From contig MU260053.1 in assembly GCA_020310875.1 (NCBI GenBank), forward strand, positions 91,001 to 155,000: a stretch of DNA of 64,000 bases, given 5' to 3'. Source of the stretch: Ceratopteris richardii. Taxonomy: Eukaryota; Streptophyta; Polypodiopsida; Polypodiales; Pteridaceae. The translations under genes and the position numbers were made by a program. The notes under the pieces were generated by a model that saw only the letters and a list, made by a program, of their open reading frames with translations, did no database searches and had not been told where the DNA came from. Position 1 is the stretch's first letter; each line of letters opens with the position of its first letter. Below are positions 35,872-47,965 of the stretch, piece by piece.

Positions 35872-37320
35872 TCAAGGTTCATCTATGATTCCCTGAATAT
35901 ACATAGTCCGAGCTAATTTAAATGTACGTGTAATCTTTTGCTTGAGGGAATCTAGCATATCTTTCAAAATAGCTGGTTCTATAAGTTGTGCATCAGTTCT
36001 AACCGAACTGGCAGTTATAACCTGGCTGATAAGTAATTCGGTCTGAGTCTGCAAAAAAGATTCCTGTAGATAAAAATCATTGGCCAGAGCATCATCTTGT
36101 CGTAGCTTCATTTCTGCTATATCTACATCAATTCACGAGAGCCTATCTGCCTGAGTTCCTAACTGTTTTTCTCTTCTTTCAAGTTCCTGAGCTTGAAACT
36201 GCATCGTTTTATAATAAGCCTCTCGCTCCTGTTTAATAGCTTCCATCTCCTTCTTTAACTGAATAGCCCGGCCAATCTCTGCTTCCAAATCACGACTTTT
36301 TTGAAAAAGTTCTTCGGACACCTTCTTTAATTCTTCAGTTGTTTGCATAGCAAGGTCTGCCATTTCTTGTCCTTTCTGCTCCACCAAAGCAAGATCTACA
36401 CGTGTATCCTCCAACAGATTTCCAAGCGCAACCCTGGCATCTTCTTTGTCAGTCACCATTTGTTTCAATTAAGAAATTTCTTCATCACGAGCAGCAAGGA
36501 GGACATCCTTCACATTCAATTCAGCAAGTGTGGTGTCCCGTTGAGCAATGATATTGTCTTTTTCTGCTAACTGTTCTTGGAGTTGCTGGATCTGAGTCTG
36601 CAAGGCATGATTCTCAGCTTTGACCGCAAGTACTTCTTCTTGGAGAGGGGCAATGTCTGCTTCGAGAAGGTCAACCTTACTCTGCAACTCCTGTTGAATG
36701 GTTTGAGTTGCCATCTTCATTTGGAGGGGCAATTGTTGGGAGAATTGAATAACTAATTGGCCCATGGATGCCAATTCAGTGAGCATTATTGTTGGGGGGG
36801 GGGAAGAGAAGGAGGAGGCTGTGATGATGAGGCAGAGAGCAGATGAGGTGAGGAGGGTGGAGAGTAGTCGGGAGAGGAGAGGAGATGGGTTGATGCCTCA
36901 CGAATGGCAGTTGAAGGCGCAACGGGAAGAACGGCAGCAGTATCCGGAATGGTAATTGGAGGAGGAAGAGGGATAAGGGCAGTCAGAACCAAAATTAGAT
37001 GAGTGCCGGAGAAAAAGGTCCTTCATAGTTGCTATCGGAAGGAGTGGTCCATCAATCAACCCGTCCTGAGGGAGACGGAACCCCTGAGCAACCGTGTTTA
37101 GTGTAACTACTATACGAGGGTTTAAGTACGTTAATGGCCAGCACTGCTCTGTAGCAGGCATGGCGGCGATGGCAAAGATGATCTGTGCATGGAAGGGATG
37201 ACAATCCACTGAATGCCAAGGCAATTCAGCGAAGGCCAAAAGTCCCCGAGCACGCAAGTACTCACTCACATCCGGAGTGAGACCCGCACGGAAGGTAGCT
37301 ATGTTCGCAAGAGCTTCCAT
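35872..37320 (-). mobile_element. Third ORF of element X (globular N-terminus, Pro/Ser linker, long coiled coil)
   Basis: It starts at MEALANIATFRAGLTPDVSE, followed by about 120 residues of mixed alpha/beta-looking sequence (YLNPRIVVTLNTVAQGF, GFRLPQDGLIDG). A Pro/Ser-rich linker comes next (about 36980-36790), then a heptad-patterned coiled coil of more than 200 residues (AENHALQTQIQQLQEQLAEK; ELKKVSEELFQKSRDLEAEI). It ends with a short helical tail at 35872. It lies 330 bp downstream of integrase. It has no similarity I can see to gag, pol or a viral envelope. The architecture parallels the third ORF of gypsy 1 and 2, although the sequences differ. A cysteine-rich hydrophobic stretch can be read just before the ATG, but it is probably untranslated. 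Confidence 0.65.
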
Positions 37321-37651
37321 GGTGCACTCAGAGATAAGCAAAAGCACAAAGCACACACTGGTTGCAAACACACAAAAACACAATAGCAATTAACAGTGGA
37401 AAGAACAAGATTAAGTAGGAACACTAAAAAGAAATAAGGAAGCAAAAACCCTAATCATAACGCAGTATTGGAAATATACTGACATAATGGCGACATGCAT
37501 GTATTAACAGACGCAGCGACACAGAGGCAGCTATTAATCATGGTTAGATAAGAAAACGGAAGGATTACAGTCAGTTGGTCAACCGAAACATGGAGATCAG
37601 GAAAGAAAATCAAGTGACAAGCGAAAAAATAGTAAAAATACCGAAGACACC

Positions 37652-38848
37652 TCATGAGGTGGTAGACAACGGATAGTAAGGTCGAAGCTTCGAACCATTA
37701 ATCACTTTAGGGAGAAGGTGATCAGTTAAGGTGGATAACCAAAAAGTTGCGGGTCCCACATGTTCAGCAATCCGGTATGGACCGAACCATCGTAGCTTAA
37801 ATTTTTCGACGGATCTATTAGACTTAGCGTTATAGAAGAGGACCAATTGGTTTACCGTAAACACAGGAATTTTGAGGAAACAATTGTGGGTTTTGGCCTG
37901 TCTCAGCTGCACTTCCTGCATCACGAGGAAACTCTCCAGACACTGTTCTTCCAAGGACCGTAAAGCCTCCAATCGAAAGGGAAAAGATTCTTCCAGTAAG
38001 AGCTTCCGTTCAAGGGCCACATGCAGACTGGGAACCACCAGTTCCATCAGAGCAATTGCTTCCAATCCATACGCCAACTTAAAAGGAGTTGTTTCGGCCG
38101 CCACTTTGTATGTGGTACGATAAGCCCATAGTACAGCAGGTAGAAATTGGTCCCATCTCTCTGGGCAATCTAACACCAGTTTCTTCAAGATGTTTAAGAG
38201 AGATTTGTTGGTACTCTCAGCAAGTCCATTTGCTCGTGGGTAATAGGGAGAACTGAATTTGTGCACAATCTGGAAGGTTTTAGTAAGCACTTGCATTAAT
38301 GTATTGGCAAAGTGCGTACCTTGATCAGTTACTATCTCCAAGGGTAATGCATAGCATGGAAAAATATCCTTCATTAAACATTTAACAATTGCTGCTGCTA
38401 TGGCTGATCGTAGAGCCCATGCTTCGGCCCATCTAGTTGCGTAATCTGTGCATGTAAGAATATTTCTATTATTGGTGACTATCACCGGAGGTGTAATCGG
38501 TCCGATAAAATCCAAGCCCCATTTCTGAAAAGGTTCAAGAGGCACAACGGGTTGGAGAGGAAAGTAATGTCTCTGTAAAGGTTGACTGAAACGCCGGCAC
38601 TCGTCGCACTGTTGTACATACTTGGTCACGTCACGATACATAGTGGGCCACCACAACCCACTCTGAAGAATCTTCCGGTGAGTCAGGTCAACCGTAAAAT
38701 GTCCTCCAGTTGGAGCAGTATGGGCCATGGTAACGACTGAAGCAATTTCATGGGGGGGACGAATCTGAGCAGTACTCCTGAGTGGTCCATGTAATATAAT
38801 TGTCCAACAATCAACCGAAAGCGTCGACTGTACGTGGCTAGTCTTCAT
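37652..38848 (-). mobile_element. Integrase region of element X
   Basis: The longest uninterrupted retroelement frame in the window (398 residues). It carries the HHCC zinc-binding domain (HTAPTGGHFTVDL ... CDEC), then the DDE core: GLDFIGPITPP with the following CTDYATRW, VTDQGTHFANTL, and the glutamate in NGLAESTNKSLL. The C-terminal GPY/F-type motif is RWFGPYRIAEHVGPATF. Residue spacing is normal for Ty3/gypsy. Its preservation marks element X as the youngest gypsy copy here. It is a DDE integrase and not a tyrosine recombinase, which matters for interpreting the inverted ends. Confidence 0.9.
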
Positions 38849-41303
38849 CTAGCAGCTGAAGAAATCATATCAGGCGGACATCCACTAGTCAAGAACAGAA
38901 GCAAGGTATCATAGTAAGAAGAGGGTACTGGTAATTCCTGTTGATCATCCTGTATTGTCTCTATTGCGTAGATGGCTGGTGTTGTATCATCAATTTCCTC
39001 TGGAGGCTCACCGGAATCCAACTGAGAGAGAAAGTCAGCAAGAGCGTGTGCTGACCTTGGTCGACGTACGACAGAGTAATCAAATTCTTGAAGCAGCAAG
39101 ACCCATCGTGCTAACCGTCCTCCAAAATGTTGTTGGCGCACCAGATACACCAATGTCGCATGGTCTACGTGGAAGGTGAAGCGTCTGCCCAACAGATAAT
39201 GTCGAAATTTTTTCACAAAATATACTAAGCCAAGACATTCTCGTTCAGTAACTGAATAGTTACGCTCTATCGGGGCCAATCTGCGGCTCGCATAATATAC
39301 GGGACGAAACCATTTATCCATCTGCTGCGTCAACACGCTTCCAATGGCATTGTCGGATGCATCCACAAAGACATGAAAGGGCCATTCCCAATTTTACGGT
39401 GCACGCATAGACACCCCAGTTTCTAATAAATGCAATCTTGGGTATGTCCTGCTCTACCATTTTGACTTGATTGTAACCACTGTAACCATCTAGAAAGGAA
39501 TACATCTCCTGGCCGGCCACGTCGTCTAACATGGTACCCAGGAATGGCAACGGAAATGGATCAGGTACCGTTGCAGCATTGAGCTTTTGGTAGTCCACGC
39601 ATATCCATAGCTGCTTGATTTTCTTTGGAACTATAACAATGGGAGAGATCCATTCTGCATGCTCAATAGGCACAATAAATCCCACCTTCAATAATCGATC
39701 AAGTTCGCTTTAACTTGTGCCACATAGTTAGGATTCATCTTGTAACTGGGTTGTTTGATGGGTCTTGCATCCGGTTTCAGCACCACTCTCTGTTGATAAA
39801 TCCGCGGGTCCAACCCCTTCATGTCCCTGTAGTCCCAAGCAAACACATCAGCAAACTCTCATAGCAGCTTCAATAAATGCTCCTAGAAAGTTTCTGATAG
39901 TCCTGCTTTTATTTTTACTGGTCGTGGGTTGGTTTGGTCACCTAAATTGCAGGTGATCAACTGATCTTCTGGTACATAGAACTATCGGGGTTTCTCCAAA
40001 TCGTCTCCTTACTGAAGTAATTGTTGGAGCATCGTATCATCCAAGGTCTTTTTGTGCTTGACTCATGCTCTTGCAGGCTGTTGGACTCCAGTTATCAGCC
40101 ACCGTTTGTAAATCTACAGTGCCGAGTGCCATCAGATCCTTGTTAGTGGTAAGAAGAGCTTCCTCCTCATCATCGGAGAGACCATCCAACATGTGTACAG
40201 GCTCCGCTAAGTATGGTCATGCATGTAAGTCACAGGGTTTCATGTCATCCAACGCAACAAGATATTTTCGGTGATTATTTTTAAAGACTAATTCATGCGC
40301 TGACCAGTCTTGCACTACCTTAGCTTGTTTGAGCTAGGGACATCCAAAGAGTAGATTGTAATCCATGCTCGATTCTGGTAAATCCAGCACAACAAAGGTC
40401 ATTTTGAGAATAGAACCTTGTAGAGTGATCGGAATATCTCGCACCAAGCCCACCGGATGGACTCGAGATTGATCACCCATGCATACAAAGAATTGAACAG
40501 ACTCAATTTGCATCCACCCCATCCGTTTGCAAAGTGCAGTTGTTGCTATGTTTACACCAGATCCACCATCAATTAGGACTTGTGTGATTTTATGGTTTTT
40601 GTACCATACCATAATCAGTGGTACCGTATGGTCCACCGTTGGGTCCAATTCCGATTGGATTGTAGCTGTTGCGGGAGCACTCGAGGGTCCTGGACCGACC
40701 TGCTACTGGAACTGTTGATGCACTCATGGGACCAAAGCCAATAATTGACCCAAGGGCAAGGTAATTGATGCCTTGGACAACACATCCCACACCGCATCAG
40801 TTTTGGTTCTTTTCGGTACGGTCTCCGGTGTGGACTCCGGTACTGTGTGAGTTAGATTTTGCCTCTCTAGTACGTCCGATGGTATGCTTTACTGCATCAC
40901 CAAAATTGGGTCAGGGAATACGGTTTGTTCTTGCGTCGCCCACTTGCTTGCTCTTGTAAGCACCTTGTGTTGTTCACGAATGCCGGGTTCAAAAATCTCT
41001 ACAGCTGGCTGTAATTGCTTTCCGGAACATGTTTGGACCACTGCTTCTTGCATGTCTATTGGTGAGATATACACCATATTTGCCATCGGATGTTGTCGTT
41101 CTTTTTTCTTTTTATCATACTCCGCTGCATCTTTGCAAAACCTTCAGATATGCCCAATTTCACCACAAAAATGACATTTAGGGGGTGGGGGAGATATACC
41201 TTCTCCTGATGGACCTGCATTCCATCGGGCTTGTCCAAAATTATTTGAACGTCCTCCTCGATAATTCGTGTATTCCTGGTATTGGGTATTCCTCATCTGT
41301 GGT

Positions 41304-41417
41304 GGGACATAATGGCTGGCCGGTTGCCCTTGTTCCTGAATGATGGCATTAACAGCTACTGGGACATAATGGCTGGCCGGTTGCCCTTGTTCTTGAATGA
41401 TGGCATTAATAGCTACT
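41304..41417. repeat. 57-bp tandem duplication in gag region of X
   Basis: GGGACATAATGGCTGGCCGG occurs at 41304 and again at 41361, with the whole 57-base unit repeated at two differences. The unit is a multiple of three (19 codons), between two zinc-knuckle blocks. Confidence 0.9.
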
Positions 41418-42419
41418 CTATTTTGTACCTTGGCATTGTACGGGCAAGTCTACGTAGTGTGGCCTGTTGTGTGGCAAATGGCACAATACAGTTGATTCAG
41501 CGCGCATGTTGAGCTGTTGTGCCCTGGATTTTTGCATTTGGTACAGTATATCTGTTTCAAAGGATCCTCGTTGGATTGTCTGGACGCTTTCAGCCACTCT
41601 AGGTCTTCGGTGAATCCACCCACTTTGTTTTCTAATTGTAATGCCATAGCAATTATGGCGTTCAAAGTCATTCCACCCACGCACCGTATGATCATAATCT
41701 GCTTCAATTGGGGCTTTAATCCATTGATGAACCACTATGTGATAACATCATCTGGTAAATTAGTATGTGCTGGTGGCAACTACCATAAATGAGTCTGAAA
41801 TAGCGTGGCATAATCCTGTACAGTTTGGTGTGGTTTCTGCCTATTGTTCTGCAAGTAATCAAAAATTTTGGCGGGGTTCTTCTTTAACCGAAACCATTGT
41901 AGAAAGGCATCCTTCACATCATCATACTGTCGAAAGTGATTCAAATCATGTTCGGTTAGCCATCGTGCAGCTGCATTAACAAGAGTCGACTGGAACACAA
42001 TAGCTTTGTACGCAGGGTTTGCGGGATAATTGAGAACTGCATAATTAATCTCAAAGGTCTGCACATGCGCATCTAGATCATCCCCCAAAAATCCTCCAAA
42101 TTTGGTATACATGACTCCCACTGGTACCGAGCGCAGTGGGATAACCTGTTGCTGCTGATGTTGTGGTTGCAGCTTTGGCAGTGTTTGTTGTTGTTGCTGT
42201 GAGCCACTCATGGTGTTGTTGTTATTGGCATTGTTGTTACCTGAATTTTGGGGAGGTATCTCTTGATCTTCCTGGACTGTATGGTCGACTTGCTCACTTT
42301 TTGGTCCTAAAATGTCGTTGAACCGATGGCTTAACTCCAAATCTATCAGCCCTTCCTCAACTTTGGTGTCAAAATTGGCTAAACTTGCATCGAAAAATGG
42401 TGAACGCAATAGGTGTCCA

Positions 42420-42730
42420 CCAAACAGCACCGCAGTTTCACCGAAAAGCTTCGAATCATTACCTGGTAATACCGAACTCTCACCGAAAATCACTGAATTC
42501 TCACCGGACCAAACTTCACTATCATAAAAAACGTTCTCATCGGATAACACGAACCTGTCACCAAAAATGACCGAATTCTGACCAAATAATGCGGAATTGT
42601 CTCCGCACTATGCCTCTGTACAACCAGAAATCACCGTACTTTCTCCCGAAGGTATCAGACTCGCACCGGAACGCATCGGATTCTCGTCGTGTGCTACCAA
42701 ACTACCACCGAAATTGTTGCTGGCTGACTG
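42420..42730 (-). repeat. 24-bp-like repeats at the start of element X gag
   Basis: Read on the minus strand, the leader and N-terminal gag consist of about a dozen degenerate units giving peptides such as GENSVIFGESSVLPG and NDSKLFGETAVLFG (a roughly 7-8 residue period built on G-E/D-N/S-S-V-L-F). On the plus strand the unit resembles TCACCGAAAATCACTGAATTC. The repeat spans the likely gag start, so part may be untranslated. Confidence 0.65.
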
Positions 42731-42940
42731 TACTAAACCTTCTGCAACTGGACTTAATGGTCCTATACTTCTACCACCAGGGGGTGTTCCTAATGGGTTC
42801 GGAACTGCCTAGGGATGTTGATCTCTACGGTATTTGGGGTATGATTCAACGGAATGTGTTACAGGTATATATCAAAGAATTCTTCCTCAATCTTTAATCT
42901 TCGATGCAAACGGCTACTCCATTTCCCACTGACGGTGCCA

Positions 42941-43383
42941 GTAAAGGCATTGCGCAAAGTTGTAACCTTTGGGGAAAGATTAATGAGAAAAGTCGCGTAA
43001 AGTAGAAGGTGTAATTGCCGGACTATTCGTCTTGGCAAGAGCCAGAAGCGAAGCGCTCTTTGTCAAACTCTGTGTAACACTGTGTCTTCTGTCAATTCTG
43101 TCGATTAAGTTTAATCATTAAGTGAAGTTAATGAAGTGTTAAGTAAATTGATTAACGTGATAAGTGAAGAAGTTGTACGGTACACTGTCTCATGTGGAAG
43201 TGTGTTGAAGAACGTATTCGAACCAGTACTGGGAAGATAATTCGACCTAGCACGTTAATTCGGTGAAGTAGTGTCTTCTTAATCTGTAGATTGGGAAAAT
43301 ACAAACAGGGCCTCTATTTACAGACCCCTAACCATCCCAAGAACCCAGGACTGAAAATAGATTAAACTGGCGAAGGTTTAACA
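42941..43383 (-). repeat. Right terminal repeat (5' LTR) of element X
   Basis: On the minus strand it starts TGTTAAACCTTCGCC at 43383 and ends GCCTTTAC at 42941. It is followed directly by TGGCACCGTCAGTGGG, which fits a gypsy primer-binding site. It is placed correctly as the 5' LTR of the minus-strand gag-pol. Confidence 0.9.
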
Positions 43384-46300
43384 GTAGGAATACACGAACC
43401 TTATGTACACCACACCTAAGACACAATCCCCAATGAGACCGCCTATTAGACCACTTGCACCAAGAGGACCATGCTATAGATGCGGTGGAGATCACTTCAT
43501 AAGGGAATGCACTTCATAAGGATATTGCAATGATTGCAGCAAGGAACATCTATTTAGAGACTGCCCGAAAAACCCCAATAAGGTTCACACCACTACCCAG
43601 ATCAATGTAATAGAAATCATTGAATCATCTGGAAGTGAAAAAGAATACATTGTGCCACTAAAATCTATTACTCGAGCTCAAGCCAAGGGAGAAACAGTAA
43701 AAGAAATAGATTGTGAGCCTGAGATGGATAAAACTTTAGGACCTAAGATTCAGATGGTGGAGGATTCAGAAGACCAAGGAGAAACTAACAAAACTAGGAA
43801 AACGCAAAGATGGAAGACTAGAAGACATAAACTCAAGAATAAATGGATGAAGAAGAAAAGTGAAGAGAATGAAAAATCAACAAAGGAAAGGAAGAAACCT
43901 CAGGAACTAGAGGCACAAGGAAACGCCCACCATACTATCCAAACATCGAAATTAGTTGAGCTAGGATCAATTCTAACAGACCCTGTGCTAGAGGAATTGG
44001 ATATGTGGTTGATGGCTTATCAGTCAAGAATCACGACCCCACCGAGCATAGAGCAATATGACAAACTCTATCCATAAGGAGAGTTGGAGAAGGAAAGATT
44101 GGCAATATGTAGGAAACTTATAGAAATAGATTAAACCACATTGGAATGTACTACCCCAATCCTTCCGGAGATGAGGATACTCGAAAGCCAATTCAACGAA
44201 TGCCTAGAGAATAACAATTGAAAACCAGTAAAGAAACAACAAGAGGAGAATAGTGAAAAAGACCTGCAGAATAACATAGAAGAACAGATCATAGTGCTTC
44301 CAAAACTAGAGGCCAAACGGCCACATGACTTATGGGCCAGGGTTCAAGAGGAGTGGTGGAAAAAGAACGAAAACTCTCCACCACCCTTCAAAGAATTAGA
44401 CACTTGGGAAAATCAACCTATATCAAACTTAGAAGAGGTATATGAGGAAGCTCCATCTTAGACCAAAATAGGGAAGAATCAAATAGCATGTCTACGCTAC
44501 CCAATTACATGGGAGAATATGAGAGAAAGTTGATAGTATTCCATGCTCCACGATTTGAGGCAAGGAGGAAACATCACAAGATAAAACATCACAAAATTTA
44601 TCAGAACTCAAGAAAACTAAAATACAATGCTTATTGACGATAGAAGAATTACTATGAGTTAAGCCACAATTGTGGAAGCAATTAGTTGGGCAATTAAGAA
44701 TAGAAACTAGAAAACCCACGAATGAGAGGAAAGAAGTTGAAGCTCCATCAACCATTCAAATCCCAATCGATAAAGTTGGAGAATTTAGTGAAGAAGATGA
44801 AGGGAATATGTGCCTACCCATCACTTTAACGGATATATGACTAAAGCCATCTTAGACACCGAAGTTGGTATAGGCATAGCCACTAAAGAAATTTGGGAGA
44901 AATGGGGAAAGCCAGCCCTATGACCCACGTGCATGCAACTTCAACTAGCAGATGGTCATGTGGAGAGGCCATTAGGAATACTAGAAAAAATTAGACTGGC
45001 CACCTACGGAGTAGAGTTCGAACACACTCTAGCTATATGTCAATTTGGAAAAGCTAATAATTATGAAATGATTTTGGTACGACCATTCATGAGACAGCTC
45101 AAAATAGTACAAGATTGGGGAAAAGATGCATTGTATTTACAACACCAAGGGACAACCACAAAGATAAATTTGCACACCTTTTCGTATAGGGATGTTCCCC
45201 CATTACAATGGAACCCCGTACACTGATAAGAAGTTGAATTGTCCATTCATAGCATAGTATCTAGTGATCAATCATGGATGAATGAAGATGTTCAACTATG
45301 GAAGTGCAAAGAGGAAAAAAGAGAAGAAAACAAGACCCAGTTATGGCCAATAGGGCATCAAAATTACCGACCCATAGATGATCCAATGTACATGCCTCAA
45401 ATCTTCCCGGATGAAGCATTCGAACCACACGGGTGCATGGAAATATTAGCCACCATAGATGTGTGTGTGAATGAATAAGTACTAACCATGAACGAGTGTG
45501 TGGATGAAGAAGGGTATGATGTAAATCTTTACATGGTAATCCTTCAAGAAATGGAAGCGGGAGAATTATTGGAAAATGAATGGAGGGAGGACTATGAAAA
45601 CATAAAGATGGAACCAAAATTCGATTTAGAGGAACGATATTTGGAAGAAATTAAGGCGAACAATAAAAAGGAGACACCAAAAGTGTCCACGGTAGAAGCA
45701 GTTCAAACAATACAGAACAACGGGGAAATGTTAGATAGAGTAGAGCGACCACCAGATCTCTTCAAAGTTTTGGAACATTTCAAAAGATACGTAATAGAAG
45801 AATGAAAGATAGCTATTCAAATGCCCAAGAGAGAAGCCAAAGAAGGAGAGGCTTACGATAATAAGGAACAAACAAGAAAGTGCTAATAACCATGGAAGAG
45901 GAAGAGGAGGGATGTACATACATTGGAAAAGATGTATCCCCTAAACAAGAACAAGAACTGATAGAACTAATCAAGGAATACAGAGATGTATTTGCATGGA
46001 CCTAAAAAGACCTCAAAGGAGTAGATCCATCCATTTGTTCCCATAGAATCCAAATGACTTCTGAGGCAAAACCCTCAAAGAAACAACCATACACATATAA
46101 TGATGCTTATTCATCTAAGATTGAAGAAAAGATTGACAAGCTGTTAGCAGCAAGATTCATTTATGAGATAGAGCATATAGAATGGGTATCACCTTTGGTA
46201 GTAGTACCCAATAAGAATGGTAAACTTAGAGTCTACATCAATTTGAAAGAAGTGAATGCAACTACTATACATGATAGCTATCTTTTACCTATCACCAACC

Positions 46301-47908
46301 ACGTCTTGGAAAGAGTTGCAAGCAAGGAGTCTACAACTTCCTGGATGGGTTCTATGGTTATAACCAGGTAGCCATTGCTATGCAGGACCAACATAAAGCA
46401 GCTTTCACAACTGAATGGGGAGTATATGCTTTTTAAGTGATGCCATTCGGGCTCACTAATGCCCCCACAAGTTTCCAAAGACTGATGTGTCATGTGTTCA
46501 AGGAATTTTTAAGAAATGGCATGGAAGTTTATATAGATGATTTGTGCACCTACTCTAGTCAAAGAATTGAACACATTCTTGAACTACGGAAGATATTCGA
46601 AAAACGTCGACAGTATCGAGTATGCTTGAATCTCGAGAAATGTGTCTTTATGGTAAGGAAAGGAAAGATCTTGGGACATATTGTATCAAGGAATGGAATT
46701 TCCACAGATGAGGATAAGATTAAGGTGATCTTATACTTACCTATACCTAAAAATGCAAAGGAAGTACAAGCCTTTATATGGGTTGCTGACTCAATTCACT
46801 TGGATGGAGAAATGTGAAAAGGCATTTAATGAATTGAAATGATGATTAAATTCAGCACCTATCTTGAAGGTACCCAACTGGAACAAATCATTCCATATCC
46901 ATGTGGATGCATCAAATTTTGCAATAGGATGCATACTAGCCCAACCTACGGACGAAGGAAAATTAGATCATCCTATCGCATATGCTAGTAGACAATTAAA
47001 CCTGGTAGAAAGAAATTATACCACTATGGAAAGAGAAGGCTTAGGAATGGTGTATGTAGTCAAGAAATTCCAACATTACCTTCTAGCCAATCAATTCAAG
47101 TTCTTTATCGACCATCAGGCATTATTGTATCTAGTCAACAAGCCCTGCAATATGGGAAGGCTAGCGAGATGGTTCCTATTACTGATGGAATTCAATTTTG
47201 AAATAATAGTAAAGAAAGGAAATACTCATGTATAAGCAAATCATTTATCATGAATGACACACGAAGAACCATAGCGGATGATCTGCCTGACACGTACTTA
47301 TTCAATTTAGAGGTGTGTTTGAAATGGGCAAAAAAGTTAGTACCAATCCTCACGCATGGAACACATCATAGGATCAACCAAGACCACAAGAAGGAACTTT
47401 TGCAGTCATGGAAATTACATATTGTAGCAGGTAGTTTATACTACAAAGAACCAAATGGCATATTATTGAGATGTGTAGAAGAGGCAAAAGAGAAAAACTT
47501 AATTGATGGAAAATTCATAAGGGAGTTCATGGGACAATAAGATAATTGAAAAGACTGGGAGTATACCGGCCATGCATGCAAAAAGAAACTCATGAACACA
47601 TTCGCAGTTGCCAAGAATGCCAAGAGAATACCCCTGAGGACCATGCATCTTTTTAATTCTCTACAATAGCACCAGCATGGAGTAAAGCATTGGTAAAATT
47701 CTTGAAAACACGAGTGCATGAGGAAAGAGCCAGTCTAGCAAGGAAGCGGACTCTAGAAGAAATGAGTAATGACTACACTATAATTGGAAAATAATTATTT
47801 AAAAGGGGAAAGCACAATCAGCTACGGTTATGTGTACATGAAGGAGAATATTTACCCATATTAGAGATGGTGCATGCAAGAGTAGTAGGAGGACATTTTT
47901 CAACTGAA

Positions 47909-47965
47909 AATGTGTGTATGTGTATGCATGTATGTATGCATATGTGTGTATGTGTGTGTATGCAT
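47909..47965. repeat. TG/TATG-rich microsatellite
   Basis: TGTGTGTATGTGTATGCATG-type repeats of about 57 bp lie exactly at the junction of gypsy 4 (integrase start) and gypsy 5 (linker before RT). They may mark the recombination or repair point joining the two copies. Confidence 0.85.

Larger units (their letters stand above)
35320..43383 (-). mobile_element. Element X: Ty3/gypsy retroelement with inverted terminal repeats
   Basis: Minus-strand order: 443-bp terminal repeat (43383-42941), PBS-like TGGCACCGTCAGTGGG, leader with 24-bp repeats, gag (42550-41780), three zinc knuckles (such as CTKCKNPGHNSSTC), protease (VLIDGGSGVNIATTAL, 40600), RT (39691-39314), RNase H (39366-38845), integrase (38848-37652), third ORF (37320-35872), then the second terminal repeat in opposite orientation (35320-35762). 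It interrupts gypsy 4 between its gag core and zinc knuckles, so it is the younger insertion. No clean target-site duplication is seen (flanks GATAG and GTAGG). A fossil with roughly half a dozen breaks. Confidence 0.85.
34060..47905 (+). mobile_element. Ty3/gypsy copy 4 (gag to integrase), split by element X
   Basis: The left part (34060-35319) is retrotransposon gag (EPYDHIIEFKTVL, TALTWFQPL, FTKRGIKHNSSSLLHSVKQA) with a first CxxC-type knuckle. Element X then occupies 35320-43383. The right part resumes with zinc knuckles (CYRCGGDHFIREC near 43471), a lysine-rich linker, protease (AILDTEVGIGIATKEIW, about 44850-45226), RT (46054-46817; VVVPNKNGKLRVYINLKEVN, MPFGLTNAPTSFQRL, YIDDLCTYS), RNase H (46864-47235) and the integrase start. 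The right end runs into a TG-rich microsatellite and gypsy 5. Broken in around ten places, but RNase H is well preserved. Confidence 0.85.

Noticed and set aside
37320-37389. Signal peptide for the third ORF of X (Cys/Leu-rich stretch before MEALAN)
   Set aside because: The hydrophobic residues come from a U-rich presumed untranslated stretch with an acceptor-like CAG; the second ATG starts the recognisable protein.
35320-43383. Element X as a DIRS-type element or a DNA transposon
   Set aside because: Inverted ends suggest it, but the enzyme set is gag, retropepsin, RT, RNase H and a DDE integrase with HHCC finger; no tyrosine recombinase or transposase is seen.
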